A stretch of DNA of 64,000 nt from contig OZ024821.1 of the NCBI GenBank assembly GCA_964016985.1, positions 12,140,620 to 12,204,619 on the forward strand, in the 5' to 3' direction. Below the pieces are notes generated by a model, which worked only from the letters and a program-made list of their open reading frames with translations, ran no database searches and was not told where the DNA came from. Origin of the DNA: Anodontia alba. Its lineage: Eukaryota; Mollusca; Bivalvia; Lucinida; Lucinidae. Shown piece after piece: positions 1 to 10,767 of the stretch (within the stretch, counting starts at the first letter, position 1; every line of letters begins with the position of its first letter). A program made the position numbers and the translations under genes.

Positions 1-51
1 TTAGTTGTTTTCAGTTTTGTGAGTGTGACCATTGCTCGCAAGGTCATTCTT

Positions 52-179
52 TTAACTCTTTTCCTTACTGTTTGACACTGTGATGGTATTCCTGAAAGGT
101 TTTTGAAAAAGTTAATTTAAAAAAAAATCCACAGACGATAAAAAAAGCATGCAAAATTACCCAGCATGCAAAGAGTTAA
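52..179. repeat. Short TTAA-flanked repeat, possibly T4-related
   Basis: Both ends read as a short inverted repeat, TTAACTCTTT at the left and AAAGAGTTAA at the right. The right part carries ACCCAGCATGC, which recurs at the ends of the T4 family (for example near 13475). This suggests a decayed TTAA-type MITE. The interior is A-rich and holds no open frame of interest. Confidence 0.45.
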
Positions 180-255
180 GATTCTATTTTACCAATGCAA
201 AGTACTGCGATTTCAATCCCAGCCTTTTTCGCGCAAGTAAAAACCTCGACCACTG

Positions 256-457
256 TTAACACTTGTCCTGCTGAACCCGGACATACCCTACCTTTGCAAA
301 CAGTGTAGATCAAGATCAGTTGGCTTCTGATCTAGATCTGTACCTGTTTGCCATTTAGTATATGAATTAATATCAACAATCTGGATCAAGGAATCTGATT
401 GGCTGACAATTAGAAAAGGGCATGACATCTTAATTTATTCAGCATGACAAGGGTTAA
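256..457 (+). mobile_element. T1 MITE (TTAA, CCCTTGTC ends), copy 1
   Basis: The unit begins TTAACACTTGTCCTGCTGAA and ends with CAGCATGACAAGGGTTAA, an imperfect terminal inverted repeat with TTAA on both sides. TTAA duplication with CCC/GGG termini is the signature of piggyBac-type elements. Inside is a hairpin beginning GCAAACAGTGTAGAT; here its second half is partly lost. Two other copies lie at 19625 and 40744. It has no coding capacity, so it would need a transposase supplied from elsewhere. Confidence 0.75.
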
Positions 458-1620
458 GATTAAACCAATATAGCGCCAAACGGGAAGAGTAAATAGGCAG
501 TCACAAAAGTTGTATCCCTAATAAAAATTACTATGCATCCGCACAGTCTGATCTGGGCTTTCGCTAAGGTACATTTCAGCTTGGTGGGACTCGTTTAATA
601 AAGCCAAAGACGACTTCCTGAGCCTTTTCAAGCACTGAATAAAGTTTCTTAGCCATGAATTAGTACAAACACACTTGACGAGACCCTGAAGATTTTTTTT
701 TTTTTTTTTTGCAGGGACAATTAGCTACAATCGACTTTCATCTTAATCCGACGGACTCTTTCTTCCTATTATGAGCGAGTTATTATCGGTTCTGGATGGC
801 GAATGTCAGCTTAGACGTCTAACGTCCTGTCAATGTAATATTTGCCTGTAATAAACAAATGAAACAGCTGCTCCTTTGGATAATTTTAATAGTAATAATA
901 CTTGTTATACTGCAAAGAAATTTACGGACATTTAATGTAGACATATCCTATGTACACGTTTTATTTCTAAAACTTCGATTGCCGCCATTTTTATTTTTGT
1001 TTACCGCATCAATGAAAAGCCATAGCAGAAGTTCACGTTCTCGTCTTATTTCAATCTATTTTCAATTCAAGCGTGTCTGACCCGTTTTTGCTCCCGCTTC
1101 CAAGACCATCTAAAACAATAATCATTCTCTTTCCAGTAAGCGTCTTCCGTCAATGTACTGTAGTAGTACCCTCTGGTGCCAAAAGTATTATTTGATTTGT
1201 TGTTGTTGTTGTTGTTGTTTTTGTTTTGTTTTGTTTTTTTTCTAAGGGATTGACAGGAACAACGCTGCTGTAGACAATAACTACAAACAGACAAAATATC
1301 ACCTTCTTGTTTTCTAGGTTTGCTAACTTTGGTGGCAAAAACTTTTTGTCATTCCTTTGTTTCTTATTTACAGCAGCTATTTTCAAATACTTGCTATTTT
1401 CCTCACAGGTCACCCACCCATCTTATAAGTTTTAAATCTTTGACAATTAAACATGTGAACCGGTGAAGATGAATATGGTAAGTTGTCTGTGTATGTCATC
1501 CTACTGTCGTCTTTAGCGCCCCTTTCAAAAACCCCAGAAAAAGTTAAATATCATGTTCATACACAACAGAACCCCTTTCAGGTTCTCGACACTAAATCAC
1601 GGCATCTGCAAATGGTGTCT
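458..1620. other. Unassigned, no gene seen
   Basis: The stretch contains a T run near 693-710 and a TTG/TTTTG-rich tract at 1195-1240. The fragment near 485-520 (AGTCACAAAAGTTGT) matches the end of a module that recurs at 40190 and 51700. The short open frames here have no recognisable domain. Confidence 0.5.
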
Positions 1621-1895
1621 CATCAGGAAAACATACCTATATAATTTTGACCCCCTTAAACCCCACTTTTGTATAGTAAAACTGGGGTTTACAGGGGTAT
1701 ACATTATTTTTCTTATATTTGCTAAAAACATAGACTGTGGGTAGTTAGAACCGCCTCGCCGAGGCGGTTCTAACGAGTACCTACAATCTATGTTTTGAAC
1801 AGAAATATGAAAAATATCAGAGGTTTTTATCTGAAAATTTTCAGTTTTTGGAGGTAAATTTTTCTACATATTTGCATAGGCGTGTTTTCGTAATG
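1621..1895 (-). mobile_element. P1 palindromic MITE, copy 1
   Basis: P1 is the commonest repeat of the window. Its ends are close to CATTACGAAAACATGCCTAT as an inverted pair. The centre is a hairpin whose arms contain GTACTCGTTAGAACCGCC, and the two halves outside it differ: one has an AACCCCA...TGGGGTTT pair, the other ATCAGA...TCTGAAAATTTTC. This copy runs in the minority orientation. It has T on both outer sides and no longer target duplication. The left arm of the hairpin has a short deletion (GTGGGTAGTTAGAAC). No protein is encoded. Confidence 0.8.
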
Positions 1896-2148
1896 TTAAT
1901 TATAGAAGCTGTGTCTTTCTGCCAAAAAAGTCGTCGTAAAATGAACATGCCTTGAACATGTCTTCTTTATATCAGTCTTCTACTTGTTGCCATTTCACAT
2001 CGCGTCAAGATCAATCCAGGCCCTAGAGTACCCAAATATCCCTGTGGCAACTGTGGCAAGGCTGTCTGTAGCATATTTATCAGAATAGTATCCAGTGTGG
2101 TAGTTGCAGCTGCAGTTGCAGCGCATTGGGAGTTTATGAGTATCATTC

Positions 2149-2357
2149 ACTCTTTCGGTGCCAAATTTCAGACGACATTTGTCGTCTGCTTTTTTATTTT
2201 AACAAACTGCTGCTTGGAAAGACTATTATAAGTGAAGTTGAAAGACTGAATATCAAACAGCGTAGATCCAGATGAGACGGCTCAATGAGCCGTCTCATCT
2301 GGATCTATGCTGTTTGCAAAAGCCTATTATTATCGCCTGTGGCAGTGAAAACGTTAA
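2149..2357. mobile_element. Hairpin MITE with CTCTTTCGG end
   Basis: The left end (CTCTTTCGGTGCCAAATTT) and the right end (CACTGCCACAGGCGATAAT, read on the minus strand) match both ends of the SINE-interrupted copy at 54842-55307. The centre (2254-2316) is a perfect-looking hairpin of the CAAACAGCGTAGATCCAGAT type. An additional small inverted pair, GACGACA/TGTCGTC, lies near 2172-2189. Confidence 0.65.
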
Positions 2358-2651
2358 AGCTGCTCGTAGACCTGCACAAATGCGGATTATCAAATTTTAG
2401 TGGTACAATGTTTGATGCATCACTTTCATCATCTAACCTGTAAGAAACTGTCTAAATATCCAGAACTCTCGATTACCAAGGAAGCTAAAGGTTTCAAACG
2501 TAAACTTTCAGTGAATGTATGTCTAAAGTAAACCAAGTGTCAGAATTTCATTGTCTCATAGATTCCGAAAAACTTGGTACTGGAATATATAGGGACTCGG
2601 AACCGTGTTGTCGATGAAATATGTTATAGAGAGATATTCTCTCCTGGATAT

Positions 2652-2780
2652 GTATCCCAGCTAGCATTCTACTTAATCGATATCGAACCGTTATCGGCCC
2701 GATAGGATTCCTGTTCGGCCGACAACGGTCCGATATAGATTTTAAGTAGAATGCTTAAGAAGAATGCTAGCTTGGTACCC
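2652..2780. repeat. C1 hairpin element (CCCAGC ends)
   Basis: An inverted repeat runs from TCCCAGCTAGCATTCTACTT to AGAATGCTAGCTTGGTACCC. Inside, CGAACCGTTATCGG faces CCGACAACGGTCCG. The same design recurs at 3197, 21053 and 35713 with different interior bases. Confidence 0.65.
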
Positions 2781-2897
2781 TTTCGTGCAGACTGAATGTC
2801 AAATACTACTTTGAGTGGTGGAGTTTTCATTCACGACATACCCTCATTTGCACAAGAACAGCCATAATTTCAGATAGTATGTGAACTGTAACGTGTA

Positions 2898-3164
2898 CAT
2901 CACGAAAACATGTCTACATAATTTTGACCTCCTTAAACCCCAGATTTAAATGGTAAAACTGGGGTTTACAGGGGTATACATTATCTTTCTTAATTCTGCT
3001 CAAAAACATAAATTGTGGGTACTCGTTCTAGGCGGTTCTAACAGTGCCCACAATCTATGTTTTTTGAGCAGAAATATGAAAAATATCAGAATTTTTTATC
3101 TGAAAATTTTCATTTTTTGGTGGTAAAATTTTCAGTATATTTGAATAGGCATGTTTTCGTAGAG
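2898..3164 (-). mobile_element. P1 palindromic MITE, copy 2
   Basis: P1 in the same orientation as the copy at 1621. The central hairpin is shortened: one arm jumps from ACTCGTT directly to CTAGGCGGTTC. The right terminus has decayed to CGTAGAG. Confidence 0.8.
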
Positions 3165-3196
3165 GTTACGGTATCATCCTTTATACACTGGGGTTT

Positions 3197-3306
3197 CCCC
3201 AATAAGCTCTCTGTTTAAATCTATATCGGGCGGTTATCGGCCCAACACGATTCCTGTCACACCGATAACGGTCCGATGTAGATAAAAGCAGATTACTAGC
3301 TTGATC
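3197..3306. repeat. Diverged C1 hairpin element
   Basis: The core matches the element at 2652, with AATCTATATCGGGCGG facing CCGATGTAGAT across a GATTCCTGTC loop. The terminal CCCAGC has decayed (CCCCAATAAGC at the left, TACTAGCTTGAT at the right). Confidence 0.5.
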
Positions 3307-3392
3307 TATAGGCCAAAGGAAGATGGCGTTGATAGCTTGTCAGAATTACGTAAGTTACTTGAATTGATTAGTAAGCCGAAAGACGATATCTG

Positions 3393-5251
3393 CACGGGTG
3401 GTAAACCTAGGAACTACCACGAAATTGTGTTAACGTAATTTCGTTTCCACGCCTCATCCGGGACATAGCAGGGTAGTGCCAACGTCATAAAATAGACAAC
3501 AAAGGCTGGTGTCGTTTTTATTTTTATTTTATTTTACCACGACGAACGAATAATGGGGGAATCGGGCAATGTGGTTCCATGTAAATATGTCTTAGCTTCC
3601 TGTATGGACCCAAATTTTATCGGAAAAGTCATTTGCTTTCTTCGAATCTTTCTACCAGCACTGAGCATCGGACCACTTGTCCCCCGAGTATTTGTCAGTG
3701 CGAAGAACTTAGCCTGTCTCCCTCGATTTGAGCTGACATTTGAAAGCATTTGCCGATGAAAATGATAAAAAAAAGGCCCTTCCTAAACGTTCCTACATCG
3801 AAAAAAAAATCAAATGTTAACTCGTAAAAGAGTCAGGCCCGTTTTTCAGGCGTGGTAGTTCCAAGATCATCGAGATAGTTACCATACTGTCGAGGTAGTT
3901 CTAACAATTTAGCAGTAGTTCCCACGACGTAACACCAGAGCAATTATAATATTAAATGAGTAGCCATGTCTTACTTGTTTGCTGGCGTCACTTCGTGCTG
4001 TGACTTCTTTTCCTTGTGATATTATTGGCAGGGTTTGGAATCTGATTGTATCAATTCCTGATCCTTGCTCTTTTCATTTTTTATTTTGATATTGTTCTGG
4101 CTACTCGTTTAATATTATAATTGCTCTGGTGTTACTTTTTTCAGGCATACTGGCACTCTTTCGTGCTTTGTATTGGTCACATTGCTTTCCATTTACCTTT
4201 GCAGCCTGCTGCTGTTTAGAGCAATGTACGATCAAACAAAAGGGGAAGATCTTTCGCACAGTAAAACCCTAGTGGTTTGTGTTGTTGAGCAGAAAGAGCT
4301 GGTACTGTTTGGTGATTAGTTGTGGTGGTTGTTTTGTCTTTTTTTTTTTCCTCTTGGCGGCATTGATGGGCTGCAATCTTTCCCTGAATTTACTGCTATA
4401 GTTTTTAAGGTATTTTAGGACAAATCTTGTCCGCCTTTTTCAAAACCACGATGCTAAAGATCACTAAATTCACAGCGTACAACATTACTTTGTCGAACTT
4501 ACCTGGCATTATGTAAATGCGTGATATATCAGATAACAATTATGTCCTATATTTAAATTGAAGCCATACTTGGAATACTTCCCCGTATTAAACGCATATC
4601 AGTTAAAATTGAAGAAATGTCTGTCCCAGAGTATTGATGTATCTGAACTACTGCTAAATCGTTGTAACTACCCCGATAGCATGGTAACTACCTCGGTGAT
4701 CTTGGAACCACCATGCCTGAAAAACGGCGTCTGACTCTTTTACGAGTAAAGACTTGATTTTTTTTTCGATGTAGGAACGTTTAGGAAGGGCCTTTTATCA
4801 TTTTCATCGGCGAATGCTTTCAAATGTCAGCTCAAATCGAGGGAGACAGGCTAAATTCTTCGCACTGACAAAATACTCGGGGAACAAGTGGTCCGATGCT
4901 CAGTGCGGGTAGAAAGATTTGAAGAAAGCAAATTACTTTTCCGAGAAAATTTGGGTTCATATAGGGAAGCTGAGACATATTTACATGGAACCACATTGCC
5001 CGATTTCCCCATAATTCGTTCGTCGTGGTAAAATAAAATAAAAATAAAAATGACATATTTACATGGAACCACATTGCCCGATTTCCCCATAATTCGTTCG
5101 TCGTGGTAAAATAAAATAAAAATAAAAATGACACCAACCTTTGTTTGTCTATTTTATGACGTTGGCACTACCCCGCTATGTCCCGGATGTGGCGTGGGAA
5201 CGAGATTACGTTAATACAATTCCGTGGTAGTTCCTAGGTTTACCACCCGTG
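3393..5251. mobile_element. Long-inverted-repeat (foldback) DNA element
   Basis: The segment starts CACGGGTGGTAAACCTAGG and ends with the reverse complement, CCTAGGTTTACCACCCGTG. The arms extend about 560 bp inward (3393-3965 against 4646-5251, with a further matched piece at 4099-4135). ATCTG flanks it on both sides (3388-3392 and 5252-5256), a likely 5-bp target duplication. CAC ends with 5-bp duplications are known for Transib and RAG-like transposons, but no transposase is visible here, so the superfamily is only a suggestion. Open frames in the two arms are mirror translations of the same arm and should not be read as genes. Confidence 0.65.
4974..5129. repeat. 78-bp tandem duplication in right arm
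   Basis: Two adjacent copies of a 78-bp unit beginning GACATATTTACATGG and ending in AAAATAAAAAT are present. The left arm of the element has one copy only, so the duplication arose after the inverted repeat formed. Confidence 0.8.
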
Positions 5252-5392
5252 ATCTGGCTCCTCGGGGATCTCATTTTGCCTAAGCTGACCTGGCCTGACC
5301 GCATGCCATTAGTAAAACCTGATTGTTCATGTAAACTGATTTTTTCCTGAATCCTCTACACTAAAATGGACTGGTACAAATTTGAGGACGTT

Positions 5393-5429
5393 TGGTAAGG
5401 AGTTAAAGTGTCTGAATATTTTGGGTATA
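5393..5429. repeat. X1 right-end fragment
   Basis: The sequence GTAAGGAGTTAAAGTGTCTG followed by AATATTTTGGGTATA matches the right end of X1 elements (63505-63545 and 6356-6399). The rest of that X1 copy is not recognisable to the left. Confidence 0.5.
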
Positions 5430-5657
5430 TTAACCCATTGTATACTGAATAGACTCTCCCACACTATATATTGGAAGAGTCCACTTTCAACTTTAGGTAC
5501 GTCCGGCTATGAGATTTACACATTCCTAGAGAAAAATGTCTAAACTATTTGCAAACAGTGGAGACTCTGATCAGACGCCGCGTTCTGCGGCGTCTGATCT
5601 GGGTCTGCATTGTTTGCCAATTACCCTTTTACGTGTCTCCCGACTACAACGGGTTAA
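5430..5657 (+). mobile_element. T2 MITE (TTAA, CCCATTGTA ends), copy 1
   Basis: It is flanked by TTAA at 5430 and 5654. The ends are CCCATTGTATACTGAATAGA and ACTACAACGGG, an imperfect inverted pair. It contains CCCACACTATATATTGGA and then a hairpin, GCAAACAGTGGAGACTCTG to TGCATTGTTTGC, around a GACGCCGCG centre (5551-5618). The same layout occurs at 9468 and 18064. TTAA with CCC ends suggests a piggyBac-type non-autonomous element. Confidence 0.75.
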
Positions 5658-5916
5658 GGGTAGGTCCAGACATTTTCTTGTGTAGTATTGTTTGCCTTTA
5701 CTATATTGTCAGAGAACAGGTTCACAAGCAACATCTGCAACTTGTGGTGGGCGGATTGAAGCAGATTTGTTCTCATTTGTCTAATAGATGTTAGAAGTTA
5801 TCCCAAGGGAACAGGATTTACATCCGATGTCTATCATCTCAGACACCGTGGATCACTGCAGATGCTCCCGTATTATTGTTAACGCTGATCGGTGGAATGG
5901 AGAGCACAGATTTTGA

Positions 5917-6399
5917 TACCGTATTAACCGTATGTATTCGGAAGACAGCCAAAGCAAACAGTGTAGACCGCAGAACGCGGCGTCTCATCAGGGTCTACAC
6001 AGTTTACCACTGATCCAGGAATTTTTAGACACAACACCGGGTAGTAAATCGTTCATTACGAAAACATGCCTATTCAAGTATACCGAAAATTTTACCACTA
6101 AAGAATGAAACTTTTCATACACAAAATTCTGATATTTTTCATATTGCTGCTCAAAACATCGATTGTGGGTACTCGTTAGAACCGCATCGATGAGGCGGTT
6201 GTAACGAGTACTCACAATCAATGTTTTTGAGCAGAAATAACAAAAATAATGTTTACCCCTGTTAACCCAAGTTTTACAAAATAAAAGTGGGGTTTAAGGG
6301 GTAAAAATTATATGGGCATGTTTTCGTGACGCTTGTCCAAATTTTAGAACAAGTATGGTACGGAGTTGAGGTGTCTGAATACTAAGGGGTAATTGGGTA
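5917..6399. mobile_element. X1 MITE (TACCGTATT ends) interrupted by P1
   Basis: Left part 5917-6053 has TACCGTATTAACCGTATG and the half-length GCAAACAGTGTAGACC hairpin. Right part 6332-6399 ends GTCTGAATACTAAGGGGTAA and GGGTA. Uninterrupted relatives at 53196 and 63337 show the same left and right parts joined directly, so the P1 copy at 6054-6331 is the later insertion. Confidence 0.65.
6054..6331 (+). mobile_element. P1 palindromic MITE, copy 3, nested in X1
   Basis: P1 in the majority orientation (the TTCAAGTATACCGAAAATTT half comes first). The hairpin arms carry GTACTCGTTAGAACCGC with a few mismatches on the right arm (GGTTGTAACGAGTACTC). The right terminus reads CGTGACG. Confidence 0.8.
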
Positions 6400-6462
6400 G
6401 TTGCTGTTTTACAAATACAGTGTAATCTCCTATAACAGCCATCCTTCGGAATGGACAAAACT

Positions 6463-6693
6463 GACCATTTATGCCAAGTGGACTCTTGTACCTCAACTCT
6501 TTGGACTGGCCCATTTCCAATTAAAGGGGTATCTTGTCATTTTTTTTTTATTTTTATCATGTTTTATAGAAATTCCAATATTTAAAGCAAACAGTGTAGA
6601 CCCAGATCAGACGCCGCGTTTTGCGGCGTCTGATCTGGGTCAACACTGTTTGCCAATGTCCCTTTTTATGGGATGCTGGGCATAAATAGGTCA
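6463..6693 (+). mobile_element. T3 MITE (CCATTTATGCC ends), copy 1, nested
   Basis: The ends are ACCATTTATGCCAAGTGGAC and GCTGGGCATAAATAGGT. The hairpin at 6592-6654 (GCAAACAGTGTAGACCCAG to CAACACTGTTTGC) surrounds GACGCCGCG. The flanks CCTATAACAGCCA (6431) and TGGCTGTTATAGG (6731) face each other, so T3 appears to sit inside an older inverted-repeat element spanning about 6413-6800. Confidence 0.65.
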
Positions 6694-7073
6694 ATATATA
6701 GGAAAACTCCACTTTGGAAAATCTGAAATGTGGCTGTTATAGGAAGGTAACTGTGATTGAGAGGTAATCAATAGCGTGGTAGTGGGGTTCCACTATAATT
6801 TTCTCATACAAGTCTGAAATGATTGGAAAATTATAACAACTTCCTGATAATGATCAGGAAAATTAGAATGAATACATGATAATGATAAAAAATCTTATTG
6901 GAAACTGTTGGAAAATTTTTCAAAAATAAAGCCTTAAAAACGGTTAACACAGAGTCTTCAGTCTCACCTAGCGATGTTCTTCCTAATACCAATTAATAGA
7001 ATAAATGTTAAGGGTTGAATTAAGACAAAAGTTTGCTAATTTACTTCTGAGTAAAGCACCAGGCAAAACAAAA

Positions 7074-7079
7074 CAAAAA

Positions 7080-7117
<38 letters not shown>

Positions 7118-7165
7118 AGTAAAAAAAACCAAAAATAAATAAATAATAAAAAATAAAATAAAAAC
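7074..7165. repeat. A-rich tract
   Basis: An almost pure A run occupies about 7081-7114, followed by AAATAAATAA-type sequence. It lies immediately left of a GGGGTAT-type repeat. The open frame on the minus strand here is only the translation of the A run. Confidence 0.8.
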
Positions 7166-7175
7166 GTTAAACTAT

Positions 7176-7708
7176 AATACCCCGCCATTATCGTGTCACG
7201 GGCAGATAACCCATTAGCAATCCCAAACCAGATTTCCTTTATATCAATGCAAGTACCAAGTTTGGTTAAAATCCCTTGACATTTACTCAAGTTATTGTCC
7301 GGAAAACGAAAATATGGCCGTGTCTCGGGCAGATAACTCCGTCAAAATTTGACAAAATTTGCCCATAAGCGATCCCGAACCAGATCTCCACAATATCAAT
7401 GCACATACCAAGTTTGGTGAAAATCCATTAATGTTTACTCAAGTTATCAACCGGAAACGAAAATATGGGCGTGTCTCAGGCAAATAACTCCGTAAAACAT
7501 TGACGAAATTTGCCTATTAGCAATCCCAAACCAGATCTCCACAATATCAATACATATACCAAGTTTGAAGAAAATCCATTGATGTTTACTCAAAGTATCA
7601 TCCGGCAACGAAAGACGGACGGACTTACGACTGACGGACGGACGGACAGACACACGGACGTCCAACGTGAAACCATAATACCCCACCACTATCGTGTTGC
7701 GGGGTATA
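7176..7708. mobile_element. GGGGTAT-ended repeat with internal ~150-bp repeats, copy 1
   Basis: The left boundary reads TAATACCCCGCCATTATCG. The right boundary is a small hairpin, ATACCCCACCACTATCG to TTGCGGGGTAT. Between them a unit of about 150 bp containing CGTGTCTCGGGCAGATAACT and CACATACCAAGTTTGG is repeated about three times. The last part carries ACGGACGGAC-type sequence before GGACGTCCAACGTGA. A second copy lies at 12762-13146. I do not recognise the class. Confidence 0.6.
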
Positions 7709-8092
7709 AAAATATAAAGATAAGAAAATAAAAAGAAAGAAATTAAGAAACACGACTTTCTATGCAAATCATTGTAGTGTGTCATCAGGGATTCGTTGTA
7801 TCTTATATGATCATTCGATCAGTGTATTCGAGTGTTCAAATTGTTGAGTAGCAAAGGCATAACTGATATGGACTGTGATTTTCCAGTCACAATGGTTTAA
7901 GGTTTTTACAAATTCCTTCGTTCCCTAAATACCACGAGAAAGTGCACAGAAGAACAAGCATTTTTACCTCCCCAGACAGCGTCTGCTTCAATTTGTGAAT
8001 TCCATGTTAGGAAGATAAAAGGTTAAGTATTAAGGTACTTCACCATTAATGCCATAAGCTTATTATCAGATTCATTTGTTACTCAGCAAAAG
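7709..8092. other. Unassigned, no gene seen
   Basis: AT-rich sequence without a recognisable repeat or coding signal. Confidence 0.4.
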
Positions 8093-8485
8093 AAATGATC
8101 CCATGTGCTATATACGAATAGCGAAGACCAAGATCTGCCTTCGCACCCCGCCCCCAACCCTCTTCCTGTCTGACCAGGGCCTCTCTGTACATCAATATAT
8201 TCTATAGTGCCCGTACCCCAAGCGCCTTTAAGCGGGCAACGAAGGCACTGATCAGCCTGCGCATTTGCGCAGGCTGATCTGGGCCTTCGTCGCCCGATTA
8301 TGGCATAACGGCCCATTTCTTGTGTCGCGCATAATTCAACATTACACTTGGGAATGATAATTTCTCTCTGCTCTTGGAATTTTGCACGTGCCGCGAATAA
8401 GCAAGTACATATGTTTAAGAAAAATCAATGTAAAACGCACACTTCGAAGTGCATGACTCGTACGTTTCAGGACTCCAAATTTACA
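8093..8485. mobile_element. G1 repeat with GATCAG/TGCGCA hairpin, copy 1
   Basis: A strong hairpin at 8233-8296 runs from CGGGCAACGAAGGCACTGAT to TCTGGGCCTTCGTCGCCCG, with CAGCCTGCGCA and TGCGCAGGCTG at its tip. The right-hand flank (GGGAATGATAATTTC, TTTTGCACGTG, AATAAGCAAGTA) is shared with the copy at 13597, so the repeat unit is larger than the hairpin. Confidence 0.6.
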
Positions 8486-9202
8486 AAATGTCACTAACCC
8501 TTACAAAATGTCACTTACCCTTTAAATACAAAGTGTTACTCACCATGAAACACAATTTTCACCTTGGCAGGTCGTATGCATAGTTGGCAAGATGCAAGTC
8601 TCTTATGTATCTTATATCCGGCGTTTGCAATTTTTGCGCCCAACTGTAACCCATTTCGCCATTTTTTATTCAAATTTCGCAAAAAACGATCGCCCATTTG
8701 CGCCCAAAATAAACATACCAGTTGCGCCAAACATGGCTGATCATATATGAGGGACGATGTAAAATCTGTGGTATTTATTAAAATATAGACTTACAGGTCA
8801 ACCTTATCTTCATTTTAAAGTTATAGAAATCTTAAAACTTAGATGGATAAATATTTAACACTTCTGCTGTAGAATTATCATATAGATTTAATTTGGGCTT
8901 TCATGTTTGTGTGCACGGGCACGATGTGCACTGTATTGTTATATTGTTTTATTTTTCTCGGATATTTATTTCTAAATACAAATAAAAATATCAACTTTCA
9001 TTATCTCAGGCCCCAAATGACTAGAATATTTGGTTTGAGAAAACAGTAGTTTGAGGTAAAGATAGTTGAAATGTGTGGAACATATAGTAGACAAAACCAA
9101 TATTGTTCATTATTATTTTGTTTGACTTGGGCAGTTATTTTAGTTATCAGTGTTTGAGATAACGAGATTCAACTGTATTCCATGACAGTATACATGTAGC
9201 AC
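8486..9202. other. Unassigned, no gene seen
   Basis: It holds a doubled TTACAAAATGTCACT motif near 8481-8517 and otherwise AT-rich unique-looking sequence. No defensible open frame. Confidence 0.4.
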
Positions 9203-9420
9203 TTAACCTGTACCACTATCAGGTCTAATTCAGCAGACGATAAATTGATGATATTTTTCTTATTTTCCCCAGAAACCAGGATTTGACATATCATGCAAAT
9301 TGTGTACTAGGAAGACGATTAGGATGAAATATCATTTGAAACCTGTTTTCTGGGAAAAATACGAAAAACTATTTCAGTATGTCGTCTGCGAAACAATTTA
9401 CCCAGCATACTAAGTGTTAA
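9203..9420. mobile_element. T4 MITE with octamer-containing palindrome, copy 1
   Basis: TTAA bounds both sides (9203 and 9417). Near the ends are CAGCAGACGA and TCGTCTGC. The central palindrome is decayed in this copy: CATATCATGCAAATTG on the left is not well matched on the right (GATGAAATATCATTTGAAAC). Confidence 0.65.
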
Positions 9421-9467
9421 GAATTACGATCAGAACCAAAGTATGACTATTCATTTAGTTCTTCTAC

Positions 9468-9695
9468 TTAACCCTTTACAGACTAAATGGACTTCCCCAC
9501 ACTATATATTGGAGGATTCTAATTTTGATTTTAGGTATGCCAGGCTATGTGATTTAGATATTCATAGAGAAAAATGGTTGAACTACTTGCAAACAGTGGA
9601 GACCCTGATCAGACGCCGCGGTCTTCGGCGTCTGATCTGGGTCTGCACTGTTTGCCAATTACCCTTTTAGGGGTCTCCAGACTACAATGGGTTAA
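9468..9695 (+). mobile_element. T2 MITE, copy 2
   Basis: TTAA at 9468 and 9692 bounds CCCTTTACAGACTAAATGG at the left and CTACAATGGG at the right. Hairpin 9589-9655 has GCAAACAGTGGAGACCCTGA facing TGGGTCTGCACTGTTTGC. It shares the whole layout of the copy at 5430, including CCCACACTATATATTGGA. Confidence 0.8.
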
Positions 9696-9797
9696 CAATC
9701 ACAATATACAATATAGTGGCGGAAATATGTCAAACAATATGAATGTGAATTTACGATTCAGAACTAAAATTGAAAGAATACAAACAAACATATCAAG

Positions 9798-10238
9798 TGT
9801 TAGGGCCCTGTCACACCAAACCAGTTATCAACACCTCCTTAGCCCCGTCCTAAAACGGCCTAAATGTCTTTAATAGGACTCTAGTTCGTTTATAAAGAGT
9901 CCTCAATACGTCCATTTCGTCTGTATCCCATCCGCAGTCCGTTCATATCAAGTTCAGTTCGGGCCAGATTGCCCGTTCCTCTCGTGCAGAGACCTTACCC
10001 AAGCAGCCCAAGCCGGTCCGTGGTCAGTTTTACCCCGTTCTTAACAACTTCTACTTCCTTCCCAATACGTCCAAACCAATTCTAACAAGTTCGTAACTCG
10101 ACCATCTCATTCGTAGACGGTTAAACTCGTTCTCATCTCGTCCCTAGTGCATGTAGAACGTAATTGCTACCACGTCCGGGCCCCAGGGCTGTAAAAACCC
10201 AGTGCGTTCTTGTCAGTCCTCATTTGCATTCGCCACTT
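9798..10238. repeat. Unclassified repeat-like tract, left part
   Basis: It begins TTAGGGCCCTGTCACACC and is rich in degenerate TCGTCC/TTCGTA motifs (CCCGTTCTTAACAAC, CTCATTCGTAGACGG, CTCGTTCTCATCTCG). A P1 copy follows directly at 10239. Similar wording (GTACGTCCATCTCGTTTTAAG) resumes at 11108, so both may belong to one older element split by later insertions. Confidence 0.4.
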
Positions 10239-10516
10239 CATTACGAAAACATGCCTATTCAAATATACTGAAATTTTTACCACCAAAAAATGAAAATTTT
10301 CAGATAAAAAATTCTGATATTTTTCGTGTTTCTGCTCGAAACATAGATTGTGGGTACTCGTTAGAACCGCCTCGGCGAGGCGGTTCTAACGCGTACCCAC
10401 ACTTTATGTTTTGAGCAGAAATAAGAAAAATAATGTATACCCCTGTAAACCCCAGTTTAACTATATAAAATTGGGGTTTAAGGGGGCCAAATTTATATAT
10501 GAATGTTTTCGTGATG
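10239..10516 (+). mobile_element. P1 palindromic MITE, copy 4
   Basis: A well-preserved P1: CATTACGAAAACATGCCTAT start, a long nearly perfect hairpin with CGCCTCGGCGAGGCG at its tip, and an end in TTTTCGTGATG. T flanks both sides. Confidence 0.85.
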
Positions 10517-10767
10517 TCAAGTTGAGCAGATCATTGTATCCTGGTGAGCATCATGCCTCCAAAGAAGAGCGAAGCTAGATAGTCGGGCCGTACAAAAGCG
10601 GCTACCGCTAGATCCAAAACCTGCATTTTCTCTGAAGCCCGTCCAGCTCACTCCTAAGATTCTGAGCCTCGTGAGTGTTAGCCAAGAGAAAGAGAATACT
10701 ACACCCTAGACCCTCTGATACCTCTGCATCAAAGTCAAAAAGTGGCTGAACGAGCTACAAACAGGCT
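10517..10767. other. Possible decayed coding remnant
   Basis: A frame starting ATGCCTCCAAAGAAGAGCG at 10553 reads as a basic, Lys/Arg/Ala-rich peptide interrupted by several stops. It resembles the N-terminus of some retroelement gag proteins in composition only. I would not call it a gene. Confidence 0.2.

Noticed and set aside
3553..3759. 68-residue frame with a mirror frame at 4832-5137
   Set aside because: Both lie in the arms of the foldback element and are each other's reverse-arm copies. No transposase motif is present.
10553..10750. Basic MPPKKSEAR-like reading, possibly the start of a gag
   Set aside because: Several in-frame stops and no downstream retroelement enzyme sequence.
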